NCBI GenBank assembly: GCA_025667525.1
Contig: CM046882.1
Span: 526,468,618 to 526,532,617, forward strand
Length of the DNA stretch: 64,000 nucleotides
Direction: 5' to 3'
Source of the DNA: Glebionis coronaria
Lineage: Eukaryota > Streptophyta > Magnoliopsida > Asterales > Asteraceae
The position numbers and the translations under genes are program-made. The notes under the pieces were generated by a model. It saw only the letters and a list, made by a program, of their open reading frames with translations, was not told where the DNA came from and searched no databases. How positions within the stretch are numbered: the first letter of the stretch is position 1; each line of letters opens with the position of its first letter. Positions 11,670 through 25,189 of this stretch are shown here, piece after piece.

Positions 11670-14544
11670 TGTAACACCAGTGAAAGTGCCGTATGATGCT
11701 AAGTTATTGTCTCAAGAGCTGTTCAGTATGAGCATCTCTCTTAAGTTGTGGCTCACTTGTGGATGTGATATCCCGAGCCCAACATTATTTATTTAATCCT
11801 ATTTTACGTATATTTTTGAAATTTTTAAGAATTTTTATCGTGGAATTATTTGACGGTTTAAGTTGAAACCAACGTTTACGGTCGTAATTTAACGTTTGAT
11901 GATTTAAGAAGAACCGATGACGACTACGATACCGACGGATGCCCAAAATTTACCTTTTATTATCGATTGATCGATATTTGAGTTTTTCGAGATTTTATTT
12001 TTATTACGTGTTAAGTCGAGTCGGAACCATATGAATATTCGTTTTGTGTGCGTTTGAGTCATTTAAAAGTATTTTCGAGTGTTCGGGACGACCCCCGACT
12101 TCCGTAAAGTTTTTAAACCGACTACTAGTCAATCCCGCAAACATTTGAGGTCGTTTTCACTTAAGGCGAAAAGAATACCAAAATTGCACCCAAGGACCTC
12201 CCAAAAATTAAAAAGGGACAAACTAAACACACACATTTCATTTTACAAAAAAAAAAGACAAACACTCTCTCCTTTCTCTCCCATGGCCGACGGCCACCAC
12301 CACTAAACCACCTCCACCACCATTTTTTTTGGGTTTTTGGAAAAAGCAATCAAAGACCCATCCTCCTTTCATCTTTGTAAGTCTTTTCATCCATTAAAAA
12401 CACACATGCAACAACTTGATTTTTCCAAGAATCAATGGTTTTTCAAAAATACGTTTTGATCTAATTAAATCATGAATTTGTTTAATTGGTGTATTGATAA
12501 TGCTAGATAATTAATTAAACAAGATGGTTTTTATGTTAGGGTTCTCCACAGCCCCTAAAAGCCACGAATTTTTGGGGTGTGTTCAAAGTGTTTGATGAAA
12601 TGTCATGGGTTTGTGTTTATAATGATGTTTTGGGTGTGTTTGAATGGGTTAAACACATTGCATGTTTGTTTTATGATTTTGGTTTTATGAGGTTGATGAT
12701 CAATAGGGGTTTAGGACTGAAAATGTTGTTTGGTTGTGATTAGGGATGCTTAGGATGATGTCTAGTGATGACAAATGGGTTTGAAAACGAGCGTTAGCGT
12801 GATTTTGGTATGGTTGATTTTAGGCAGAAGGTTTAAGGCATTTTCGTAAAAATTATTTTGAAAACAGGTCTTGTGGGTAGGATAGATTTGTAGAGCATAT
12901 TCTTAGCTTCGATTTGGTATAAGGTAGAGCTTACGACTCCTAACGAGTCAAAAGTTACGACGTTTTGAAATTCGTGTACCGGGAGATGAAAATCGTCATA
13001 ATCCGAAATTATGCTTGGTTTAGGTCAAATCCTGGGGACTATAAGTCTAGTTTGGTAAATGGTCAAGGGCTGAATTTTGGTGTCAAACCTGCACATTTGA
13101 GTCTATTATAGGACTTAGGTGTCAAATGGGTCAATGGAGTATTTTAAACGGGTCAAATGAGTTCGACTTGGTCAAAGTACAATTTCAGTCCGAAAAACGT
13201 AGTTTTTGGAAAAGTGTTGAGTAATGAGTCGTAGAAGTCAAAACTTTTATTGGGATTAAATATGTGTTTTCTACAGGTCTTATAGTATTTTTGAGAATTT
13301 TGTCAAATTTTATAAAAATGGTTAAGTATAGTAAAACAGCCCATACTTTTGGTAAGTATCGGCGAAACCGTAAAATGGATAGTAACTTTAATAACATTGA
13401 TAAATGGTATAAGTCTAGCAACAACTACTTGTTTGACTTTGGCGTGAGTTTTCATAAGCATTGAGTGTGTTTGCATTTGCGTGTGTTTAGTACAATAATA
13501 TACGCGGAGTATTGATTTGGTTTACGTACCTTGATTTTTAGGTCAAGTGTTTGATTTTCCCGGGCATCCACGTCGTCGGTGACATTTCTCGTTACGTCTT
13601 CGCTAGAACTACTACTACTACTACGCAAGGTGAGTCTATAGCCTCGCTCTTTACTTATTTCAAATGATTTTACCCGCGAGGGGGATACATGCTAATTTAA
13701 ATGAAAATGAACATAAGTCTTGAATGATTGTTGGACCCGAATGTTGCCTTGAAATTGTGTTGAGTACCTAGTTGCAAAAGACCCTAATTTCATGAACTAT
13801 TAACTATTGTATTGCCCTTGCGAAGGGGGAAATAGCCGCTTATACAAAGTGATAGTACTATGGGGTTGACTACCCTATCCGAGACGAGGGCTAGTACGTT
13901 GATACCCCCTGCGGACGGATAATTTGTGATAAGAGATAAGGTATAATTGCAACTGATGCCTTATTAGGGGCCATGGTTTCATCTGAATCACGCCGGTAAT
14001 TATTACGCGGGTGATTGAGTTAACGGTTTAGTGTCATGAGCTTAAACACAATTGTCATATCCTTGAATAATAGATTGTATGGCCACAATGCTATTGAATG
14101 ATCATGATTGGTTTTTAACACTTATGTTCAACTGATGTTTTGATAAACCTATAGATTCGCTCAACCTTTGTGTTGACGATTTTAAGCATGTGTTTCAGGT
14201 AATCAAGGTTGATAGCAGTGGAGCATGCGAGGATGGAAGTTGTTGTGTCTTGGCGGTCTACTTTGTTTTTCCTCCCTTTTTGCACTTAAAACTCTTTTAT
14301 ATTATGTCATGTGAACGAAAATGTACTTTTGGGTTGAGATTCAGTGGGGACCTAAACGCAAACTCTATTTTGTATTACCTTGGGATTTGGAAAACTGTAG
14401 ACTTTGATGTTTTAATCAATCTTTAATTTATGTTTAAACTTTTATGTCTCTTTGAGTCGTTTAATATAGCTTATGTGTGATGATAACTACGTAGCACCCA
14501 AATGTTGTAGTTCCGCTGCGCATAGCATTTGTGGGGGTGTTACA
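11670..14544 (+). repeat. 5' LTR of the Tekay-like element
   Basis: Starts TGTAACACCAGTG and ends GGGGGTGTTACA. It is matched along its length by 20030-22903. The 60-80-residue frames inside are found in both LTRs and have no recognisable domain. 13610-13635 (CTACTACTACGCAAGGTGAG) could be a splice donor. Confidence 0.95.
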
Positions 14545-14546
14545 GA

Positions 14547-14561
14547 TTGGTAATCAGAGCC
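14547..14561 (+). promoter_or_regulatory. Primer binding site (tRNA-iMet type)
   Basis: TTGGTAATCAGAGCC lies two bases after the 5' LTR. It matches the usual TGGTATCAGAGC complement of initiator tRNA-Met, apart from one extra A. This orients the element on the plus strand. Confidence 0.75.
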
Positions 14562-17500
14562 ATGAGTTATAGAGAACTAGGTCATTTTGAAAAATCCTAA
14601 ACTATAACTTTTGGTGTCGTAAGAAATTGTCCAAGCACACAACTATCCTGCATGGCTCCGGTAAGAATTCTTTAGCATTGCTTTATATTTTAGATGTATC
14701 CCTCGAAATTGATATGAATTCCCTAGTATTTAGTAAGTAAATACTTTGATATATATTGAGATATATTGTTTTGTACGTTGAGTACTTATCATCGTAATTT
14801 ACAAATTCTTGTAACGATTATCGTATGTGTTGCATGTAATTGGCATAACGGGCTACATTGCATTACATGGCAACACCGCGTTATAATCCTACGTGTATGT
14901 AGGAATGATTTTTATGTAAAAGTATGTATATACTATGGTGTTTAAAGGCATTGCACGTGAAACAATGGTCCTTGAGTGATTATCGTACAAGTTATAATGC
15001 GGTTTTGTTGAGAATTCGGCCTCACCGCAAATTATCAATCTTGATAATTAATTTATTGATCGAATAACCGAGTGTGAACCTCGTTTGATACTATATATAC
15101 GTAAATGACGCCTCGTAACACATTGTATATTGACTAGATCGATCTCGATTGTCGTTATCGCACCGGGATGTGTCATTTTGGACATTTTCTTTTGAAACGT
15201 AATTTACTTACGTATTACTTTATTTCCTTTATTCCTTATGGGTTTGATATGTTAGTTGGCGTAACTATAACATAGAGGAAGTATAATCAACGATGCGTAC
15301 ATCGTAGCGACGAATCACATTGGTGTGTGTTATAAAACGTGGTTGAGGCGTGTTGCCATTTAATCGTTGTTTACTATTCTACTTGAATTTAAATATGCAT
15401 TTTAAAAATAGACTAGCGTTGTGATCAATCGCGATAACTTGGAATTTGGTTGGTTTTTGTGTTAATCTTGTGGTGTACGATTTCGAGACTCATCCGAGAC
15501 CGATAACAACATTTAGTTGACATACGTATTCTCGTTCCGTTTATTTCACTTGGTTTTGTTGTTTCATTATTTTGAATTCGATATTATACATGACGAGGTC
15601 CGACATTTGTGTGAGTTAAATAAAGCATTAAACTTTGTTGATCGAATGACTTAAAGATAAAGTGTTTTACATATTAAATAAATGGTGAATGAAACTTTTG
15701 GACAAAAATGACTTATGATGTGTCTTGTAAAAAGTAAAACTCTTATAGAGAGTAAAGTGATAAAGTGAAACTATTTTTCCTTCAACCTTGGTTGGTATAT
15801 CATAATAAGTAATTTATACTACTCGTAAATTCCTTGTTTTTATATATTAATAATTTAATACTAGAAGCTTGTGATGAAATTGTTAAGATTTTGTTTAATA
15901 TAATTTGAAAAAGGAGTTTATAATAAAATTTACGATATGACTGTTGAGTATATATAACTTGGATTTAGTATGAATTAATTTTCGGGTCAATGTAGCAAAC
16001 TTTTGACGTATCTTATAATATAAAACATGAGTAGAAGATGTGGACATGTGTTTTGGAGCTAGAGATTCTGTAAAATTTGTTTTATTTTAAACATAAGGTT
16101 ATGTTTACGTATGCATTGGTGTAAACTAGAACGCGTTACTTGTTGTAGTGAATAAACTGGGATAAAATCGGAATATACACCTTAAGTAAGAAATTATAAT
16201 GCTTGGAATAAATTTTTAAACATTGATGGAACGTCATTGGAAATCATTTGTTTATTTAATTGTCGTTATAGAGAATCACTATGCATTATTCGATGATGCT
16301 TGTTTAAAATCGTTTGAAAAATCTTTTGTTTTATTCCGTTGCGAGATGTGTTAATTTTAAAATCACTTGATAATGGGCTAATGATTAAAAGTTGAATTTT
16401 ATATATCTTTGAATTATTGAAATAAGCATCTTAATTGTTTATTATATTGTTATTATTTTTGAGATTCAAGTATCGACTAAAATCAGTAAATTATCTGAGA
16501 TAAAACTACGTGAAACCTCTCTATCATTTGAGTCGAATCGCGCGAATATGAGTTAACAAAACAGTTTTAAGGAAAACATGTGTGTAATAAAAAAAAATAA
16601 AAAATTCAAGGTTAATTTTAAGAGTCAATTGGACTAATTTGAGTTGTGTTGGTTACTTGTATATATGTGATAAGATAAGTCATAGCAATAATAACGTAAA
16701 ACTTGGAAAATTCTTACTATGTACGTTTTTGGTACTTAAGATATGAAGATTAATGAGATTTTGACGCGAGTATGGAGATTTTCAAACCTAATGATTTGTC
16801 GATTATGATAACCGAGTCACCGCATCTACTAATGTTAATAATTCCCGAAAGATTGAAATTTTTCAGAAATGAAAACTTTGTAAAGATTGGAAAATGAAAG
16901 GTATAAATTCTTTAATGGTGTAACACAAATTAAAAATGTGTAAATGTTCGGTTTTACAATGTACAAGGTAACACTAATTATTATACGCAACTGGATTATA
17001 CAACACACGCCTACTTGTATATTATTTAATAAAGATGTATATATAATGTTTTGAGTCACGATGGTTCGATCGTCCGACATCAGTTCTTTGATTTTGCGAG
17101 TCTATATCTGAGCTCGAGTAGTCATGTAATTGTTTATTATAATATTGTCTATGGTATGAAACCATTATTATTATATTTATTTTAATACTACTATTTCGCT
17201 AGTACTCGATGATGAGGGTATGTTACCCGGTATATTTTGTCCTGTTCATGGACGTTGTGACTTTTCTTCTTACGGTTAATGGAACCTAAAATTCTGTAAT
17301 TAATTGAACGACGCTATAAGTCTTCATTAAATTGGTTGTTTATTTATATCGAACAAAAGCGAGGAGGCGAAGCCGCTTTGCCGAATTGTAGAGGTGAAAG
17401 AAATCGATATTCCTGGTGAAATTGATTCTATTCGACCAAGTGATTATTTTCCTCTTCCCGTATGCCCTTGGTGGAATGTGTGTGCAACTCGAGACGATGG

Positions 17501-20016
17501 GAATTATGAGCGTTGTTTTATTTTTGACGCTTGTGTGATATTCAATTTTTACTCCATGTATTCGTAGATCGCTGTTGTTATCCCGAGACTTTTGTCATAT
17601 ATTTGAAGCATTTTCGTTTCTGATGTAGTAATTTTAGTTGGCAATTATATTGCTCGTTTACCTCGTTCGATCTCATTGATTATTGACTTTATTACTTGTT
17701 GTGCTTGCAATGATCTCTAATCTTGAACCACCTTACCGTTATTTTGTGAATAGTCTATTTTGAAAATGTGTATGAGTGTGTCAAATGGTTCGTTCAACCA
17801 AATGTAAAGGGTGTCGATTTCTTTATTTAATTATTTAATTATTTTCTCATAAAAAGGCAAAGCAAAAATATGTTTTCAAAGTGTATGAAAAATGTTTAAT
17901 GTGTTTCTTAAAACGATGGTAACAATATTTTCCCATTTCAAATTTCATTTCAAATGGTTTAATTATTTTGAAGATTAGGTCGAGAACTTTCGTAGTCATA
18001 TTTGGTGTGTAATAATAATGTTTGTGTCTTCACTCGATCCTCAATTATGCACAGCTTAGCTAACTAGGCATAATTCGGGAAGAGTCCTGTTTTGTTGGTT
18101 ATCGTTGCTTGATCCTTAAGTATGCATGATCTAGCTAATTATGCATAGTTTAGGAAGGGCACTATCGTGTCAAACAAATTGGTCATCTTGAAACTTGTAG
18201 TGTTTTGATAAACGTTTGGATGAGAACGTTTCTTTTTAAAATGGTGGATCATTTTTGCAAGTAGTTGTAATTTCTTTGATTCTTAAAGAAAATTTTTGAA
18301 TTTTCTTGTTCTTTGAAATCTTTTCTTTTTGTTTGGCGTTGACATAGTAAGTCACTGTGGCCGAGTAATTTAGGAAAATATTTTCATGTGTGCGTGTAAC
18401 GTGCGAATTTCATCGGAATCACGAGGGTGTTGATGAAATACCAAAGTGGCTCGTATCGACACTGAGAAGAGTTTTTAACAAAAATAGAAGACTTCCGAAG
18501 TAGAGGAAATCCGAGTTCGAATAACTCTGAGGGGAATGACGAAGACTTCTCCTACATCAAACGTATCGTACCTTATTTATTTTCTTTTCTTGTTCTTTTA
18601 ACATGTTTAACGACACGCGATAAATTGTTGAAGTTTACCAACTGTGCATTGGTAGTTGCAAGACAATTCCACTGCCGTCTTCGTTTATTTAAGTGAGGAA
18701 TCCTCTTTGCTTGACTCAACCATCCTTGATTATCGATGGTTAAACGATAGATAGCCATAGTTGATGTTTTTATGGTGAACCCTTGTCTTTTATGTGTTTA
18801 TGTTGTATGTGATCTAGTCGAGTGATCGTAAGTTGTGAGAACTTGAGACGACATTGTCCAATGAAGTCCGATAATGGAGAACATGTGCCATGTAATATAT
18901 TTCTTTTTATATTTAACTGTGAACGGCGATGTTTATTGAGATTTTGACCACGTTTGGACGGAAGTGAGATGGTGTTCCTGTAATATCTTTTGTGTGAGGA
19001 TCCGTGTGTGAGCACCCTGCGATGACATATGTATCTATTTTATTTTATTTTATTTTCTTTTTGGATATGCATCCTTAGCTAGCAAGCTCGTGAACCTTCT
19101 TTAACTTGCAATTTTCATTTGACTGGACTCACCCGAGAAATATGTCAACATTTCTTATTCGTTAACTTGATTGAACTTGTTTTACTTGGCATGGTTTGGC
19201 TATTTTGCAAACATGTCGTAATTTGGTGGTATGTGTTTCATAATGGATTTTGTATTTGGTTGGATTGTGACGTTTTCGAGAGAGTTATGTATGCGTCGGA
19301 TGATTTCCGTATCAATGAATTCGTTTTTGACGAACTAGGGTTGTATGTATGTAATATTGCGATAAGGTGATTTTGTACGACTAGTATTAATTACTTCGTC
19401 TTTTATATTTTGAACGTTTTTCGATGGGGTTATGTGTGACCCGTGCGATTTTCATTTATGAATAATTGTTTTTATGAGACGACGAACCAAGTGAAAGGAC
19501 GATTCGAACGTTGGAAGACGTGCTCCGAGCGTGTGTGATTGATTTTGGTAGTTGTTGAGATCGACCATTGCCGTTGGTAATACCTTTGTACAACGACATT
19601 TATCATGTTAGCCGTGAAGCTGCAACATTTGAAGCATTATGTTGATGAAAATGTAGATCACCAGTTGAGTGGAATGAAGTAGGAAAAAGTCAGTTGAATG
19701 GACTTGAAATGATTCGAGAGGCTACGGAAGAGATGGTGTAGATTAAGAATTATATGCTAACCGCGAGAAGCTGTGGAAAGAGATGTGTTGATACCCGTGG
19801 GAAGAATTTAGGGAAATTGAAGTGGAGATCATGGATCAAGATGGTAAGAGATTGAAGCAAGGCATAATACCCATGGTGAAGGTGTGATAGAACCCGAGAC
19901 GTGAACCGAAGTCCACGTCGGAATGTGGAGACCTCTTTAGGAAGTAGTACCATTATCTTCCTAGTAGTACAAAATGCGAATATAAGAACCGGAGAGCGCC
20001 GGGACGTCGCTCCCTT
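14562..20016 (+). other. Degenerate interior of the Tekay-like element
   Basis: A possible gag start, ATGGCTCCGG (MAP), lies at 14652, but the frame closes almost at once. No RT, protease, integrase or chromodomain motif is readable in any frame, and the longest frames are 60-95 codons. Base composition becomes very A+T rich between 15600 and 18000. It could be a decayed pol or unrelated filler, as in LARD-type elements. Confidence 0.6.
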
Positions 20017-20029
20017 AAGGGGGGAAGGA
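20017..20029 (+). promoter_or_regulatory. Polypurine tract of the Tekay-like element
   Basis: AAGGGGGGAAGGA lies immediately before the TG of the 3' LTR, the place where plus-strand DNA synthesis is primed in this family. Confidence 0.85.
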
Positions 20030-22903
20030 TGTAACACCAGTGAAAGTGCCGTATGATGCTAAGTTATTGTCTCAAGAGCTGTTCAGTATGAGCATCTCTC
20101 TTAAGTTGTGGCTCACTTGTGGATGTGATATCCCGAGCCCAACATTATTTATTTAATCCTATTTTACGTATATTTTTGAAATTTTTAAGAATTTTTATCG
20201 TGGAATTATTTGACGGTTTAAGTTGAAACCAACGTTTACGGTCGTAATTTAACGTTTGATGATTTAAGAAGAACCGATGACGACTACGATACCGACGGAT
20301 GCCCAAAATTTACCTTTTATTATCAATTGATCGATATTTGAGTTTTTCGAGATTTTATTTTTATTACGTGTTAAGTCGAGTCGGAACCATATGAATATTC
20401 ATTTTGTGTGCGTTTGAGTCATTTAAAAGTATTTTCGAGTGTTCGGGACGACCCCCGACTTCCGTAAAGTTTTTAAACCGACTACTAGTCAATCCCGCAA
20501 ACATTTGAGGTCGTTTTCACTTAAGGCCAAAAGAATACCAAAATTGCACCCAAGGACCTCCCAAAAATTAAAAAGGGACAAACTAAACACACACATTTCA
20601 TTTTACAAAAAAAAGACAAACACTCTCTCCTTTCTCTCCCATGGCCGACGGCCACCACCACTAAACCACCTCCACCACCATTTTTTTTGGGTTTTTGGAA
20701 AAAGCAATCAAAGACCCATCCTCCTTTCATCTTTGTAAGTCTTTTCATCCATTAAAAACACACATGCAACAACTTGATTTTTCCAAGAATCAATGGTTTT
20801 TCAAAAATACGTTTTGATCTAATTAAATCATGAATTTGTTTAATTGGTGTATTGATAATGCTAGATAATTAATTAAACAAGATGGTTTTTATGTTATGGG
20901 TTCTCCACAGCCCCTAAAAGCCACGAATTTTTGGGGTGTGTTCAAAGTGTTTGATGAAATGTCATGGGTTTGTGTTTATAATGATGTTTTGGGTGTGTTT
21001 GAATGGGTTAAACACATTGCATGTTTGTTTTATGATTTTGGTTTTATGAGGTTGATGATCAATAGGGGTTTAGGACTGAAAATGTTGTTTGGTTGTGATT
21101 AGGGATGCTTAGGATGATGTCTAGTGATGACAAATGGGTTTGAAAACGAGCGTTAGCGTGATTTTGGTATGGTTGATTTTAGGCAGAAAGTTTAAGGCAT
21201 TTTCGTAAAAATTATTTTGAAAACAGGTCTTGTGGGTAGGATAGATTTGTAGAGCATCTTCTTAGCTTCGATTTGGTATAAGGTAGAGCTTACGACTCCT
21301 AACGAGTCAAAAGTTACGACGTTTTGAAATTCGTGTACCGGGAGATGAAAACCGTCATAATCCGAAATTATGCTTGGTTTAGGTCAAATCCCGGGGACTA
21401 TAAGTCTAGTTTGGTAAATGGTCAAGGGCTGAATTTTGGTGTCAAACCTGCACATTTGAGTCTATTATAGGACTTAGGTGTCAAATGGGTCAATGGAGTA
21501 TCTTAAACGGGTCAAATGAGTTCGACTTGGTCAAAGTACAATTTCAGTCCGAAAAACGTAGTTTTTGGAAAAGTGTTGAGTAATGAGTCGTAGAAGTCAA
21601 AACTTTTATTGGGATTAAATATGTGTTTTCTACAGGTCTTATAGTATTTTTGAGAATTTTGTCAAATTTTATAAAAATGGTTAAGTATAGTAAAACAGCC
21701 CATACTTTTGGTAAGTATCGGCGAAACCGTAAAATGGATAGTAACTTTAATAACATTGATAAATGGTATATGTCTAGCAACAACTACTTGTTTGACTTTG
21801 GCGTGAGTTTTCATAAGCATTGAGTGTGTTTGCATTTGCGTGTGTTTAGTACAATAATGTACGCGGAGTATTGATTTGGTTTACGTACCTTGATTTTTAG
21901 GTCAAGTGTTTGATTTTCCCGGGCATCCACGTCGTCGGTGACATTTCTCGTTACGTCTTCGCTAGAACTACTACTACTACTACGCAAGGTGAGTCTATAG
22001 CCTCGCTCTTTACTTATTTCAAATGATTTTACCCGCGAGGGGGATACATGCTAATTTAAATGAAAATGAACATAAGTCTTGAATGATTGTTGGACCCGAA
22101 TGTTGCCTTGAAATTGTGTTGAGTACCTAGTTGCAAAAGACCCTAATTTCATGAACTATTAACTATTGTCTTGCCCTTGCGAAGGGGGAAATAGCCGCTT
22201 ATACAAAGTGATAGTACTATGGGGTTGACTACCCTATCCGAGACGAGGGCTAGTACGTTGATACCCCCTGCGGACGGATAATTTGTGATAAGAGATAAGG
22301 TATAATTGCAACTGATGCCTTATTAGGGGCCATGGTTTCATCTGAATCACGCCGGTAATTATTACGCGGGTGATTGAGTTAACGGTTTATTGTCATGAGC
22401 TTAAACACAATTGTCATATCCTTGAATAATAGATTGTATGGCCACAATGCTATTGAATGATCATGATTGGTTTTTAACACTTATGTTCAACTGATGTTTT
22501 GATAAACCTATAGATTCGCTCAACCTTTGTGTTGACGATTTTAAGCATGTGTTTCAGGTAATCAAGGTTGATAGCAGTGGAGCATGCGAGGATGGAAGTT
22601 GTTGTGGCTTGGCGGTCTACTTTGTTTTTCCTCCCTTTTTGCACTTAAAACTCTTTTATATTATGTCATGTGAACGAAAATGTACTTTTGGGTTGAGATT
22701 CAGTGGGGACCTAAACGCAAACTCTATTTTGTATTACCTTGGGATTTGGAAAACTGTAGACTTTGATGTTTTAATCAATCTTTAATTTATGTTTAAACTT
22801 TTATGTCTCTTTGAGTCGTTTAATATAGCTTATGTGTGATGATAACTACGTAGCACCCAAATGTTGTAGTTCCGCTGCGCATAGCATTTGTGGGGGTGTT
22901 ACA
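20030..22903 (+). repeat. 3' LTR of the Tekay-like element
   Basis: Same termini as the left LTR. Differences seen by eye are scattered single bases (for example near 20325 and 20401) and a two-base homopolymer difference near 20612. It is followed by the CTAGG duplication and the rest of the 41-bp minisatellite. Confidence 0.95.
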
Positions 22904-22908
22904 CTAGG

Positions 22909-23998
22909 TTACACGCTAGATGTTCAATGCATGAGTCGGCATGTCTTGGTTACACGTTAAATGTTCAATGGATGAGTCGGTATGCATTTGATGAACGTTA
23001 GATGTTCAATGGATGAGTCGGTATGTGTTGGTTACACGTTAGATGTTCAATGGATGAGTCGACATGTCTTGGTTACACGATAGATGTTCAATGGATGAGT
23101 CGGTATGCATTTGTTAAACGTTAGATGTTCAACGGATAAGTCGGTATGTGTTGGTTACACGTTAGATGTTCAATGGATGAGTAGACATGTCTTGGTTACA
23201 CGCTAGATGTTCAATGGATGAGTCGGCGTGTCTAGGTTACACGTTAGATGTTCAATGGATGATTCGGTATGTGTTGGTTACACGTTAGATGTTTAATGGA
23301 TGAGTCGACATGTCTTGGTTACACGTTAGATGTTCAATGGATGAGTCGGTATGCATTTGTTAAACGTTAGATGTTCAATGGATGAGTCGGTATGTGTTGG
23401 TTACACGTTAGATGTTCAATGGATGAGTAGACATGTCTTGGTTACACACTAGATATTCAATGGATGAGTAGGCATGTCTAGGTTACACGTTAGATGTTCA
23501 ATGGATGAGTCGGCATGTCTTGGTTACACGTTAGATGTTCAATGGATGAGTCGGTATGCATTTGTTAAACGTTAGATGTTCAATGGATGAGTCGGTATGT
23601 GTTGGTTACACGTTAGATGTTCAATGGATGAGTTGACATGTCTTGGTTACACGCTAGATGTTCAATGCATGAATCGGCATGTCTTGGTTACACATTAGAT
23701 GTTCAATGGATGAGTCGGTATGCATTTGTTAAACGTTAGATGTCTAATGGATGAGTCGGTATGTGTTGGTTACACGTTAGATGTTCAATGGATGAGTCGA
23801 CATGTCTTGGTTACATGTTAGATGTTCAATGGATGAGTCGGTATGCATTTGTTAAACGTTAGATGTTCAATGGATGAGTCGGTATGTGTTGGTTACACGT
23901 TAGATGCTCAATGGATGAGTAGACATGTCTTGGTTACACGCTAGATGTTCAATGGATGAGTCGGCATGTCTAGGTTACACGTTAGATGTTCAATGGTT
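22909..23998. repeat. 41-bp minisatellite, right block
   Basis: About 26 more units of the same 41-bp repeat, including the GGTATGCATTTGTT and GACATGTCTTGG variants in a similar succession. The array stops at GATGTTCAATGG|TTACC near 23998, where non-repetitive sequence starts. With the left block it makes about 70 units of one original array. Confidence 0.93.
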
Positions 23999-24054
23999 AC
24001 CGAATTAGAATAAATCGAGAAACTAAACGGACTAAATCGGCATGAATTTAGAAA

Positions 24055-24430
24055 TTAAACTGACCGGGATGATATTATTATTTTATAAATAATAATATCT
24101 ATTTTATAAATAATAATAAAAGTAATAATAATTTTATAAATAATAATAATAATAATTATTTTATTACTAATTATAATAATATATAAGTAATAATAAATTT
24201 TATTTTGACAAAAATTATCCCCAGCGACAATTGGGACTTTCCCTGGCGACGTGAACGACAAAAGAAATTAGGTACGTATATATGCGTTGGAAAGTCCAAT
24301 GTATCCCTGGCGACATGTCGCCAGGGAAACTTGGTCACAACCCTCCAAAAAATTTAAATCACGCGCGCTTTTGGCTAAACGACAAAAGTCGAAAGTATCC
24401 CTGGCGACATGTCGCCAGGGATTGTCGTCG
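24055..24430. repeat. AT-simple sequence followed by CACTA palindromes
   Basis: 24070-24200 is mostly TAATAA-type simple sequence. Full copies of the CTGGCGACATGTCGCCAG palindrome follow at about 24302 and 24396, with half-copies at 24213 and 24240. Another degenerate copy is near 25070. Palindromes this far inside lie just upstream of the TNP1-like gene, where they might act as regulatory sites. Confidence 0.75.
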
Positions 24431-24499
24431 GGGAAAAAATAGACCTTTTTTGACCAGATCCTCACTTTTCTCATAACACTTAGCTTTTTCTTATCCTAA

Positions 24500-24725
24500 A
24501 AAATAAAACCCACGCAGCACCACCATCTATCACCACCTGCTATCACCACCTGTTATCACCACCACCTTCTTTATCGTCACCACCTCATTATCATCTCCAC
24601 CACCACTCACCACCACTCTTCTCCACACCTCCACACGTGCACTACCCCGCCATCTCCATCCACCAGCAACACCACCACCGCCATCTACGTTCACCGGCAC
24701 CACGACCACTCCATCTCTGTCCTCT
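24500..24725 (+). repeat. CACCACC-rich leader-like stretch
   Basis: A pyrimidine/CAC-rich stretch repeats ATCACCACC and CCACC. Such sequence is common in transcribed leaders of plant genes. It stands about 1 kb before the first supported exon of the TNP1-like gene. No ATG with a convincing coding frame is visible. Confidence 0.4.
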
Positions 24726-24885
24726 ATTAAGGGTTTTTATATAATGTATATTTTAATTGATTTTTAATTTATATTGTAATTGATTTTTTTGTATAATTTT
24801 TTTAATTTATATTGTAATTGATGTTTTTAATATAACTTATTTTATAATTGATAGTATTTTTGGTTATGTTTTTACATATCCGGTC

Positions 24886-24990
24886 ACCGCTGCCGAGTTC
24901 CGACCGTAGCCGAGCCTGACCACAGCCGAGACCCGACCACAGCCGAGCCCAGACCACAGCCGTGCCTCGACCACAGCCGAGACCCGGCCA
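24886..24990. repeat. Short tandem repeat of GACCACAGCCGAG
   Basis: Four to five imperfect units of about 18-19 bases built on GACCACAGCCGAGCCC lie between A/T-rich stretches. It is GC-rich and unlike its surroundings. It could be a fragment of a leader exon; no frame is supported. Confidence 0.7.
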
Positions 24991-25189
24991 TTCTTTAACG
25001 GTATGTTTTTTTAACTTTTAATTGTAATTGATAATACATATTGTTTTTTGCTTAGTTTTTTTTAGATTCCCCGACGACATGTCGTCCGAGATTTTTAAAC
25101 TTGTTATTTTTTGTTAAACGTAAATCCAAACACTCCTTATGTTACCTATTTAATGAGAATAAATTATAATAAGCTTTTTTGGATAAGCT

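Larger units (their letters stand above)
11670..22903 (+). mobile_element. LTR retrotransposon, Tekay/chromovirus-like, without ORFs
   Basis: Two LTRs of about 2.87 kb begin TGTAACACC and end GGTGTTACA. CTAGG flanks both sides (11665-11669, 22904-22908) as TSD. A tRNA-Met-like primer site follows the left LTR and a polypurine tract precedes the right one. The LTRs differ at only a small number of positions by eye, so insertion is recent. Yet the 5.5-kb interior has no frame of pol length. LTR termini and primer site resemble Ty3/gypsy Tekay/Del elements. It probably moved with proteins supplied by a relative. Confidence 0.93.

Noticed and set aside
12079..14426. Small ORFs such as the 78- and 66-residue frames, repeated at 20439-22785
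   Set aside because: They lie in the two LTRs, are conserved only because the LTRs are young, and show no domain.
24480..24725. Pro/His-rich coding exon in the CACCACC stretch
   Set aside because: No frame with a start and splice sites could be supported; it is more likely leader or simple sequence.
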